Positions 1-9,168 of a stretch of DNA of 64,000 nucleotides are shown piece after piece. The DNA is from Mariannaea sp. PMI_226 (taxonomy: Eukaryota > Ascomycota > Sordariomycetes > Hypocreales > Nectriaceae): the NCBI GenBank assembly GCA_024336345.1, contig JANFOG010000004.1, positions 2,294,001 through 2,358,000 of the forward strand, written 5' to 3'. The position numbers and the translations under genes are program-made. Every line of letters begins with the position of its first letter. Within the stretch, counting starts at the first letter, position 1. The notes under the pieces are model-generated. The model saw only the letters and a program-made list of their open reading frames with translations. It was not told where the DNA came from and did not search any database.

Positions 1-78
1 TTTTTTTGTGTCTTTCGTGCCTAATCGACGACTGTTGAGGTGTCGAAAAAGAGCTTCTGAATGTGGAGTAGCCCCGCT

Positions 79-1754
79 CTATGATCTGCGACGCTTTTCG
101 TAGTCTTTTGTTTCCTCCAATTCCTTGCGGATCATGTCATTGAACTCATCTGGGTTGTCGAGGTAGAGGTGGTGGCCAGCTTTGGATACGAGGAGCACCT
201 TTGTGCTACCGTTTTCGGCTTGCCTCTCCTGTTCTGTGGCCTCCTGGAGAGCCTTGCGTTTGGCCTGGTTAAGCTTCTCCTGAGCCGCCAAACCTCCAGA
301 TACATCCATCCAGTCATTTTCGCCATACATGAAAACAATTGGGATACCGGTTTCCTTCAGAGCTTGTGCCCCGTCAGGCTGGGGGATGACTTGTCGGCCG
401 ACTTGGTGGATGCGGTTGATCACAGGTCGTCGAGCGTAAGCACCGGGAGCCAGAATGTATGCCAGCGCATACTCGCCACTACCCTTCTGCTTGAAAATGG
501 AAAAGGAGTAGTCATGGAGGGCCTGAGACTCGGCAGGAGGCAGGTGGTTGAATCTTCGGGAACTCCAACCAGAAACAAATCTGGGACCCAGGGGACCGGT
601 CATTCTGACAATGCTGAAAGGGGAAATGTTCTGGTCCCACAGCCAGACGAACCAGCTGGGCAGGGGGCGCTTGATGACAACATGCGCAGGCTTGTGTTTT
701 GCGAGTGTGCTGGCAGCCTCAGTGGTCATTTGCTGGTCCTGGATGAACTCGTTCTCCAGGGTCGACTCTGAGGGGTCTGGCATAGCGGCATTGACGGCGT
801 AAGGATCCTCGGGAACTCCAACGGGCGAGGCTAGGATGAGCTTTTTGAGGTGACCTGGGTACTTGATGGCGTAAGAGACCGCAAGGTAGCCACCAAGCGA
901 GTGGCCCAACAAGGTAAATCTCTCAATTTTCCGAGCCTTGCGCCATTCCTCCAAAGCATCAATAAACCAGCTCTCCGCCTCGATGACTTGGTCTTCCTTG
1001 TCCTTGGCGTGAATTTTGAAAGGTGGCCGCGTGGAATTACCCATGCCCAACATGTCCAAAGCGTACAGCTTTAGACCACGCACACGAGTCAGGGGCTCAA
1101 AGTTCTTGTAGAAGAAGCCGAGACCAGCACCGTATCCGTGGAGCATGACGAGCGTCTCCTCGGTTTCCTCGCCTACTCTTTCGACTGAGACTTCGTTCAA
1201 AGCTCGGTTCTTGCCTGAAAGCTGGACCATAGATCGTCTCCAGATTCGGTGGCCATAAGGATCGGATTTGTCCGCAAAATTGAGGTTCGTTAGGCTGTCG
1301 GTGGCCTCCTTCAAATAGGGCATAAGAGTGAGAACATTGCGTTCGACGTTCTGAGGCGAAAGACTTGTCCACTAGGAGGCGAATTGTCAGAACTGAAAGT
1401 CATATGTACAGCTTGGTCGACATTCGGATCGAAGGTGAGTTGTTGCAGTATATTTCCTCAACTTACCCATTGGTATGCGGCATCTTTATAGCCCAGAGGG
1501 AAGAAAGCCGCAGAGGGGCGAAGAGCAGGTGTCTGCTTGTACTCCTCTGGCATATCGACCGGGCGCGTCGGTGGCGGACGGACAGCACCGTCGGCTGTAG
1601 ACATTTTGCAGTTGGAGGCGGGTATGGAGGAGGTAAAGGTGAGGCGCGAGAGTTGCAGGACCGCAGGTGCAGTTTGAAGCTTCAGCATCCTGGGACGAAG
1701 GTGGAAAGGGGGGCGGACCAGGGCTCTTTTGAAGGGCCCCAGGCAGCTCAGCAA
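79..1754 (-). CDS. CGI-58/Cld1-family alpha/beta hydrolase
   Basis: Two exons, 1754-1467 and 1350-79, separated by a 116-nt intron (GTAAGT...CTCAG); 519 aa from the first ATG. The hydrolase fold shows an LHGYGAGLGFF oxyanion segment, the nucleophile elbow GHSLGG (Ser about 247), an acid in the YGENDWMD segment and a C-terminal HHLYLD that carries both the catalytic His and the HX4D acyltransferase motif. This combination is typical of the ABHD5 (CGI-58)/yeast Cld1/Ict1 group, which deacylates cardiolipin or transfers acyl groups to lysophospholipids. The serine is present, so this copy should be a hydrolase, unlike vertebrate CGI-58. The first 50 residues are basic and look like a mitochondrial presequence; an in-frame ATG at 1604 would give a 469-aa form without it. 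Divergent from the Spo7-like gene. Which family member it is remains inferred. Confidence 0.88.
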
Positions 1755-2825
1755 AAGACTGGCCTAGATTCAAAACACGAAGTACGAATAATAGTCTGCC
1801 ACTTAGTGACGTTTGCGTCACTGAAAATTGATGGCGCCAGCCAAAAAAGCCCGGAGTTAAGGTAGAATCGGGTTTTGGATCGTCCCGGACGCCGATGCGA
1901 CTGTAAATAGGCGGAGATGCCGGCGCTACGTTATCGAGTGAAAGTCCGCTGTGGGTGTAAGAGGGAGATCGAGCTGCGCATTGCGGGCGCTGAAAAGTCC
2001 GTAAAGGTGCGGAAGACCTGGTCTGTATCTCTCTTGTGTGAAAAGGAGAAGAGCAGAGAAGAAAAGAGAAGAGTGGAAGATAGAGCGGTATTTTGGTGAG
2101 CGCACTTATACTAGAAGTTGGGGGAGACGAAGGTGGCGGGCGGGATATATCGGTAATGCCCACGGTCTAACCAGAGATATAGGGTGCAGTAGGTATCCAT
2201 TAGCTATAAAAAATCCCGAAGACAGTTGGAATCAGCGCTAGTTTCCCCATAACAAGACCCTAAGGTCCCTGAACAGCCCTGAGGAGCGCAACAATGATCC
2301 CCAACGTGTTTTGGCAGACCACTCCAATTGGAGCCTCTGCTCCGCTTGTCCTCCACTACCGTGCGCCTCATCCCACCTAGCCCGAGGTACCTTGATTCCC
2401 ACCACTTTCTCCGCCGCCCCCATGTCACACTTTACAGACTGACCCATGTGATGACGTTCCTCCACATTCCTTGACTGAGGCCGATTGCTGGTTTGTGCGC
2501 CACCACCACCACCACGCTCTTGGCCTTTTTTTTACTTCACCGGTTATTGCAGGGCTTCATCAATTCTCACGATACTAGTCCCGCTTCCGTTGGCGGCGGC
2601 CTGCACCTCGATATTGCACACTCTATACCCCATACAGTCGCGGCCTCTCGTTACGCCCTCCCACCTCTGCCTTCGACCTCTACCTCCCTTCACTCGAGGT
2701 GACCTACTCTCATCCCTCTGCCATTGCATGGCCGTCACCTTTGTCTGAACCGGCTGTCCTCCGGCCTCTTGAGGCCCGTTCGATACTCAGGCCCTGAACG
2801 ACGACTCTCCCCTCTCCTCCGAACC
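1755..2825. promoter_or_regulatory. shared divergent promoter region
   Basis: About 1.07 kb between two genes transcribed away from each other (hydrolase and Spo7-like). It contains purine-rich stretches near 2036-2090 and pyrimidine-rich tracts from 2480 to 2820 leading to the Spo7-like ATG. No convincing ORF; several weak reading frames are low-complexity. Confidence 0.5.
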
Positions 2826-4097
2826 ATGGCCGACGATCTCGACTCTATCGTCAAGGGTGCCACTCTCCCGTCCCACGGGGTGAAAGATGCTGCCACCAAG
2901 ATTGGCGATCCGTTAAACCACACTCCGAGCTCCCCGTCTATGATATATCTGAATCTCCTCATTCTCGAAGCGTCCTTGCGAGCTCAATTTCTCGAACTGC
3001 GGGCCAGGAAACGTCATCACACCTTCTTCCTCACCCTTCTTACACTGTGGATTGCATTCTTTGGCTATGCTCTTTTCTTTGCCCCGCGAGAGGATGGCCA
3101 AGGTGTTGGAGGCTCCATCTACTGGGCCGTAGAGGGAGCTGAGAAGGTGTGCTTTATGGGCGGCATAATCACTGCCGTGCTTGTCTGGGCAACTGGAATC
3201 TGGGAGCGCGGCATACGATGGCCGAGGCGGTGGTTCGTCATCTCAAACCGGGGCTTACGAGGCTTCAATTGCAAGCTTGTCATAATACGGCGGCCTCTAT
3301 GGGCAGAAGCTCTCTCAACCATTGGTTTCTTTCTTACATACGGCCTGTTCTCGCACACGGCGAGCTCATCATACCGTTACGTCGAACCGAGTATTTTGCG
3401 CGAGGTCGACAAGGAGCTTCAAATTACGAACGATAATCACCCGACGCTGATCCTACCCCACGATGACGAGGAGAAGGCGGGACAAGAAGAGGACTTGGCA
3501 CCAGGAGGAGACTACGTCAAGCTTTTGTTACTCGCCAAACCCTTCTCGGCGAACTTCAGAGAGAATTGGGAACTGTATCGCACCGAATATTGGGAGAAGG
3601 AGAATGAACGACGAGCCCTTCTTCGAATCAAAGTCAAGAAGAGAGACCGCGAACTGGCCAAGCAGCAGTTTGGCTGGTTTTGGTGGCTGCCCTGGCGTCG
3701 TGTCCAGTACCGGCGGCCTGATGTGGAGAAGATCACTCAACACCCACGCCACCCGCACATAGAGCGCAGACGCCGCGGAAGCAGTGTCCACCGATCCTCC
3801 ATCAGCTCCTCCAGGAGCCAGACGCCGACTATTGAAGAAGACCAGCCCGTCCTCCGCCGACCTAGTAGTGGCTCAGTGTCTGGGCGACGGAAGAAGCTCT
3901 CGACAAGCTCCAAGGCCAAACGACCCGCAAACGACTCGCGGTCAGTCACTCCCGAGATACCATCTCCGTTGGCACGCGAGAGAAGTACTACTCTGGAGGC
4001 TGGAGCTGAAAGGCTACGATATTCGACGTCATCGAGTGAGCAGCGCTACTCTACGACGTCAACTTCTAGTTTCAGTTCCCGAGATAGAGAAATCTGA
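2826..4097 (+). CDS. spo7: Spo7-like regulatory subunit of the Nem1-Spo7 phosphatase
   Basis: Single exon, 423 aa from the ATG in the good context gaaccATGgc; the reading frame extends upstream but has no earlier ATG. Two hydrophobic helices at about residues 65-85 and 105-125 are followed by the conserved juxtamembrane RWPRRWFVISNRGLRGFNCKL block, then a cytosolic segment with KPFSANFRENWELYR and a basic, Ser-rich tail of about 120 residues with many S/T-P sites. This is the layout of the Spo7 family, where the ER/nuclear-envelope protein activates the Nem1 phosphatase to dephosphorylate the Pah1 lipin, setting phospholipid versus triacylglycerol balance. The long Ser/Arg tail is usual for filamentous fungi and absent from yeast. 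It converges on the GT31 gene, with 369 bp between stops. Confidence 0.88.
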   Translation: MADDLDSIVKGATLPSHGVKDAATKIGDPLNHTPSSPSMIYLNLLILEASLRAQFLELRARKRHHTFFLTLLTLWIAFFGYALFFAPREDGQGVGGSIYWAVEGAEKVCFMGGIITAVLVWATGIWERGIRWPRRWFVISNRGLRGFNCKLVIIRRPLWAEALSTIGFFLTYGLFSHTASSSYRYVEPSILREVDKELQITNDNHPTLILPHDDEEKAGQEEDLAPGGDYVKLLLLAKPFSANFRENWELYRTEYWEKENERRALLRIKVKKRDRELAKQQFGWFWWLPWRRVQYRRPDVEKITQHPRHPHIERRRRGSSVHRSSISSSRSQTPTIEEDQPVLRRPSSGSVSGRRKKLSTSSKAKRPANDSRSVTPEIPSPLARERSTTLEAGAERLRYSTSSSEQRYSTTSTSSFSSRDREI

Positions 4098-4466
4098 GCG
4101 GCTGCTCTTAGACAGACCGAAATCTAGTACCCACCACATTGAATTGTGACTAGTAGTAATGCATGATGAATACGCTTTTTCAGTGATGTATCTTTACTCC
4201 ATTTTATCGAGCGAGTTAAACTCCAACAGCTACAGAGTACGCAGTCTTTATGCCCGGTGTCACAAATAAGAATCCACGAGATGATTCTCACGCTCATTAG
4301 CTCTAGCACTCAGTTATATCAATAGCCCATGATGCCATTTCATACCATGAAGAAAGCTCCCATCCGAAAACTAGAGAGAAAAAAAGGTAGGATTCGATTG
4401 ACGGGACCAAAATTGAAGTTGAACAAGATAAGTAAAGAGGGGGAAAGGACAAGAAAAGTAAGGATA

Positions 4467-6047
4467 TCATTGCAGTGCAGATACGGCCGCTTCCCAAATC
4501 AAAACAATAACGCTATCCATAATATCTTCATCATTCCTCTTGGTCAGCCGTCCTTCATCCACTGCTCCGCGCTTCACATAGGCCTGCCACACATCGCCGT
4601 TGTTTCCCCGCGCCGAGTCTACGAGTCTCCAGACGTTGCGCCGTCCTGTCCAGAAGAGCACTTTGCGCCGGATCGAATCCTCATCAATGCTCACGGGCCC
4701 GATAACGTAGTTTTGGGCTTGTTCATTTCCCGATAGTCCAGCTATCGAGTTCGGCATATCCGCCATGTTCATGCCGTCCGGGTACTCGGTGATGGTGTAT
4801 CCGTTCACGAGGACCCAGTTGTCCCGGAAGCGGTATCGCCGGAGGAAGCATGCTTCACCACATGCATCCGTGACAAGGTGCGCTACGCTTGGGTTGAGCT
4901 GGTGCCGCTCGTCAGAATGATGCAGCGTCAGGGGTTGTATGCCTGTCTCATAGCTGTCCGTGTCCTTGGAGTAGTTATCGTTGTCGCTAGGCGAGTAGAA
5001 ACTCGGTAACACACGCATGGTCATCTTCGTGTGCTTTGAAACACAGTCCTGAAGCATGCTGTCCCATCGTTTGCTACCCGGCCCTCCTTTGTCCTCGAAC
5101 TGGTAGCAAGGCAACTCTACGATGCGAGACACAGCGGAACTGGTGAGGAACACAGCGCCGCCTCCATACGTGGTTGCATACCCCTGGCCTATTGCCCAGT
5201 CGGACCTCTCGCTTGGCAGGCCGACATAAAGCTCGTTATTTGAGTTATAGGAGAAGAGGCGTTGTTGGAGGTACGATAGGTTAGGCAAGAAAATCTTATC
5301 GTCTAGGATGCCGTACCATTTTTTGTGCTTTCCTTTGGATGCCAGTGTTGTACTGAAGCTCTTGATGATTTGCAGAATGCTCAAGTAACGGTTTATGGCG
5401 GACATGTGAGCTGTTGATGAAGTAACATAAGCGTCGATTCCGTAAAACTTGAGCACCTCGCTAGTTTTAGAGACTTCCAGATCATTCGCCATGTCCAGAA
5501 TGAGGATAAACGTCGCACCGTTTCCATATTTATTCCCCCCAGTCATCCATCTCGCCCAATCCTTCACCGCAGTAAACTCATGTTCCATGACTTGTTCATA
5601 GGTAGTTGAGACGGCAAACAAAAAGTCTGAAGCATCAACCTGACGAGGACAGGGACTTTCAGGCACGGCAATATCCAGAAGCTCCTGTGTAACGAGCTTG
5701 CGGCGGTTTGGCGTTGCTACATTGATGTAGTGAAATTTATTTGAGTGAAAGGTAGCGTCGATATATGTTACTGAGTTCAACTCTGAGCCCTGCTCAAAAG
5801 ACCTCACCCTCCGCGCCGTCCATGCGATGTCACTTGTCAAGCCGTACTGCTTCTTGAGACGGATTAAATACTGCTCTTCATCAGATGGTCCATGGTTGTT
5901 GGGTTCCAATTTGCCAGTTATTGTGATATTTCCACGTTCAGCCTGTGACATGCATCTTGTGTGTATGAAGAGAATGACCACAAGGATAGCCACAACCAAA
6001 CGGGTTGCTTTTGAGGGAAGGGCTGGTAAACTGATAAGTACAGCCAT
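4467..6047 (-). CDS. Fringe-like GT31-type glycosyltransferase, type II membrane protein
   Basis: Single exon, 526 aa. A short cytosolic tail and one membrane anchor (about residues 14-31) precede a lumenal catalytic region, as in Golgi type II glycosyltransferases. Recognisable fringe-like blocks are KWYGILDDKIFLPNL (residues 243-257), TTYGGGAVFLTSSAV, a WDSMLQDCV acceptor-side block and a C-terminal HHSDERHQLNP segment. In this family the first block normally carries DDD, the metal/sugar-nucleotide site; here residues 249-251 read Asp-Asp-Lys. The enzyme may have altered metal use or low activity, or the alignment may be slightly shifted. Donor and acceptor sugars cannot be deduced. Family call is firm, activity uncertain. 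Confidence 0.8.
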   Translation of the reverse strand: MAVLISLPALPSKATRLVVAILVVILFIHTRCMSQAERGNITITGKLEPNNHGPSDEEQYLIRLKKQYGLTSDIAWTARRVRSFEQGSELNSVTYIDATFHSNKFHYINVATPNRRKLVTQELLDIAVPESPCPRQVDASDFLFAVSTTYEQVMEHEFTAVKDWARWMTGGNKYGNGATFILILDMANDLEVSKTSEVLKFYGIDAYVTSSTAHMSAINRYLSILQIIKSFSTTLASKGKHKKWYGILDDKIFLPNLSYLQQRLFSYNSNNELYVGLPSERSDWAIGQGYATTYGGGAVFLTSSAVSRIVELPCYQFEDKGGPGSKRWDSMLQDCVSKHTKMTMRVLPSFYSPSDNDNYSKDTDSYETGIQPLTLHHSDERHQLNPSVAHLVTDACGEACFLRRYRFRDNWVLVNGYTITEYPDGMNMADMPNSIAGLSGNEQAQNYVIGPVSIDEDSIRRKVLFWTGRRNVWRLVDSARGNNGDVWQAYVKRGAVDEGRLTKRNDEDIMDSVIVLIWEAAVSALQ

Positions 6048-7026
6048 CCTGGATTTACGTCCAAAGCGAATCCAAAGGAAGAAGAACGATTAAGCAAGGG
6101 TGTTTGGGCGAAACGAAACTGCAAAGGAATGGCTCTGGGTCGGAAAGAAGAATGCAAGACGTGAAGTAGATGCTACCAGCGCTCCGTACACATACTGGGA
6201 TAAATCATGAAAGAGAATCAAATGCACACGCAGGTGCGAAATGAGAGACAAGAGTGTTTCGAGTTATTTGGGTCATATCGGGTAGCAGGGGAGATATAAA
6301 GGCACCAGTACACAGTACAAGAGTGAGGGGGGTCGCAGAATGACACAGGCGAGAAGCATGATTCCTTTGGCTGATAGACGGAGCTCCCGTGGGTCAATCA
6401 TCTTCCCACAGGGTGATTACAGGTTTTGAAACTTGAGATCCTGGCCCTAGTCAGCTCTGCTGACCGTTGCCAAGATGGAAAATAAGCAGTGAGTTACTAT
6501 GGAGGTGAAACATCTCAGTAACCTCATGCCAAAGCCCACGCTTAGGTTGGTCATTTGGGTTTGTGCCATGCAGGTTAATATTGGGGCTGCCACTTTGAAC
6601 GTATGCCGGCATGGAAGATATTCTATGGTTCTCTATTTGTAGACGATGTCATACGGTACAGGGTCTTGATACTGGGGTGTATGTAGATGAGATCTTCAGG
6701 AACAAGAAAACGGCATGTGTAAATTTAATCATACTGATACAGTACCTGCGGGCCCCTTCCTCACTTGACTATGTTGTTTATCTCTTGTCCGCGATTGTTT
6801 TCGCACACGAGTACTTGCCGCCGTCAGAATCATATCCATGTTTCAGTATATCCCCTGTTTGATGATGGCGTGGTTGCGGGATATCAGGTTAATTGTGACT
6901 GGGGTTCAGGTCAGCCGCTAGCGTGCTTTCAAATCCGCGGATAAATTGGATGTGGTAGTAGCTTCAAAACAGCTACTGATTTATAGTGTATTCATCAATT
7001 TCGATGATGGCGCGGCATCCCAGTCC
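6048..7026. other. Intergenic region, GT31 upstream / SLATT downstream
   Basis: About 980 bp between the start of the GT31 gene and the stop of the SLATT gene, both on the minus strand. It should hold the GT31 promoter. I see no ORF, RNA gene or repeat that I can support. Confidence 0.4.
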
Positions 7027-7856
7027 TCAATTCCTGTTATCGACCTCTGAGCTTTCTCTGTTCTTGCCCTTGGATCGCTTGATTGTGGCTAGGGCTGGTT
7101 CATGTATGGGCGTGGACGGAATGACAGATATCAAGCGTCCTCCTGCTTGAACACCCTGGCTTGTTGTGTAAGTGGGAGGCTTGTTTGCCAGCACAGTGGC
7201 TTTCGCGTTCTGATACAGGTCAAAGCACTCTGCAAGAGCCTGATCCAGGGTGTGGTCGGCGGGGATTATGGAAGCGTCAAGTACTTCTCGGATGTGGTCC
7301 TCTACTGCTTCGTATTGTGCCATGTCGTACCAATAACGGTCCGGAAGGCCACTGTTATGCAGAAAAGCGAGAAAACCAGCAGTGACAGTGTTGACAGCGC
7401 CTAGGATAGTAATGGGCGTACCTCGCTGAAAGCTGAGTGAGCCCAGGGCTGTGAGAGTAGCTCCAAGAAGAAGCTGGAGGATCATGAGGGCCATCGCAAG
7501 ATGCTTGTTATATGAAAGATATAGAATGACTTCGTTCGTTGATAGACAACTTCCCTGTAAAGTCCTTGTGGCAGTCCCCTCGGCGGCCACCACCAACTCT
7601 TTGGGTAGATTGGTACATGGTGCTCCGTGTCTTCGAAGGCACCCACACCATGAGCAAAAACAATCCACTCGGAATGGCTGAGGAACCTGTGACAAGGGAT
7701 ATTGCACTGATCCAGGGCATGGAATGTCAGTTTAGGGCTGAAACGACTACCGTGCTGTTTGTTAGGCGCTGGGGGCAGCAGGTCCCTGGCGTTGAAGCTA
7801 GGAATTGGAACATCGCCATCCGAGTTGGGACTAGGTTGCTGGGACATTGCTGACAT
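7027..7856 (-). pseudogene. Fungal SLATT-domain 2TM protein, frame disrupted
   Basis: The reading frame from the ATG at 7856 encodes about 110 residues ending in PPRGLPQGLYREVVYQR and KSFYIFH, the conserved start of the fungal SLATT domain, but then runs to a stop at 7482. The rest of the domain continues in another frame: MALMILQLLLGATLTALGS and ITILGAVNTVTAGFLAFLHNSG (the two membrane helices), LPDRYWYDMAQYEAVEDHI and a C-terminal helix to the stop at 7027. The frame must change between about 7495 and 7530. A 47-nt GT-AG intron (7503-7549) could restore the frame but would delete a conserved block and has a poor donor. SLATT proteins are predicted two-helix membrane effectors, some linked to immunity or cell death. 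Either a recent pseudogene, an assembly indel, or an unusual splice. Confidence 0.72.
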
Positions 7857-9168
7857 TGCTGCTGCGTAATGAGACGCAGAATAAGCTGAGATAGACGGTC
7901 GATAAGGCTGGCGCCGTGACTTGTTTGAAACGAGTCTATTAATGCATGTAAGAATGTGCTCGTAGTTTGATAGTTGCAGAAACGAAACTCACGTATTACG
8001 ACTGGCTGGAGTCGGAGATGAGGAACATGAGATGAGCAGGTTAAAATGGAAGAGATATCACATTCCAGGATTCGATCTTGTGAAGCGTCAAAAACGAGAT
8101 GAAAGAGACAAAGAATCGTAATCTCGAGGTAAAGGGTGTGCATTCGCATAGCGCCTACTCTGTGGTCCTTCTACCTGCCAATCCATGCCTTTCTTTCATC
8201 TCATAAGCCAATGTTAAGGGCGGCAATTATTGGAAGGAAAACGAGAGATGAAATATCGGGCTACACTTGCTCAAACAAAACATAAACCCTTCAGCTTAGG
8301 TAAGTGCAATGCCGAAGTTACAGAGGTCAATAATCAAAACGTGAATCAAGGCGTACCTTTCTGTCTAAGTTGTGCACTTGAACACCTTTCCAAATGAGCA
8401 AAGTACCTACCGGTAGACACGTAAAAGGTATCCCTTGGTAGGTACTCCAGATACATGCGTACTCATGGTCTGGATGATGTAAACAGCAATGCCATGAACA
8501 AGAAATACATTTTTAACATCAATATGACAGAATAGAAGTCAGTGTTTTATATTTGAATATACGTGAAGTTTGTGTAGAGGTGCTGTAATATCCAGCGTGA
8601 AGTCAAAGCAGCAAGTTTGTTAGAAATATGCCTTCACTATGCTGTTTCATGGCAATCCAGCAGTATTATTCTCATAACTCTTTATGTTAGTACGCTACAG
8701 GGCCAATTAGGGATCCTAAAACAGAATAATGTAGGAAGGACAATCAGAGTACCATTTGGTTGGGGGGGAGGGGGTAATGGTCCACCTTCTTGTAGGATAG
8801 GGTCAAGGCCAATCGATTGTCTTGATCTATTGAAGGAGAGGGATGCACAATGAGGTGTACAGGCTTCAAGGTCGTTTCGAAGAATACGCATTTAATTCAA
8901 GAGAAATTTTGATGATCTCCTTTTCCACCGAGCGAACGGTAAGCAACTTCTACTTTTTAACTCATCTGCTCTAACTCACCCAGTGCATCTCCATTTGCCC
9001 ATTCATGTTGGTGATGGGAGTCAAGGTATGGAGGAGTCGGTTGATACGTATGGAGGGGCGCCTCACCGCTTTTGAACCGAAGCGGCAGAATTCCTCAAAA
9101 ATTTGGATCCCACTTGGTGGTGTTCCACCAGTCGACGGGTTGGGGCGACCTTTTTGCGACGCGCTTGT
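7857..9168. promoter_or_regulatory. Divergent intergenic region, SLATT gene / Trm1
   Basis: About 1.3 kb between the SLATT start (minus) and the Trm1 start (plus). Contains a short G-rich run near 8761-8776 but no supportable gene. Confidence 0.4.

Noticed and set aside
1486..2163. 225-codon minus-strand ORF in the hydrolase/Spo7 divergent region
   Set aside because: Pro/Ser-rich low-complexity frame overlapping the hydrolase first exon in another frame; no motif.
7503..7549. 47-nt intron that would rescue the SLATT frame
   Set aside because: Donor GTTGTC is poor and the splice would remove the conserved VVYQR...FYIFH segment; kept as an alternative only.
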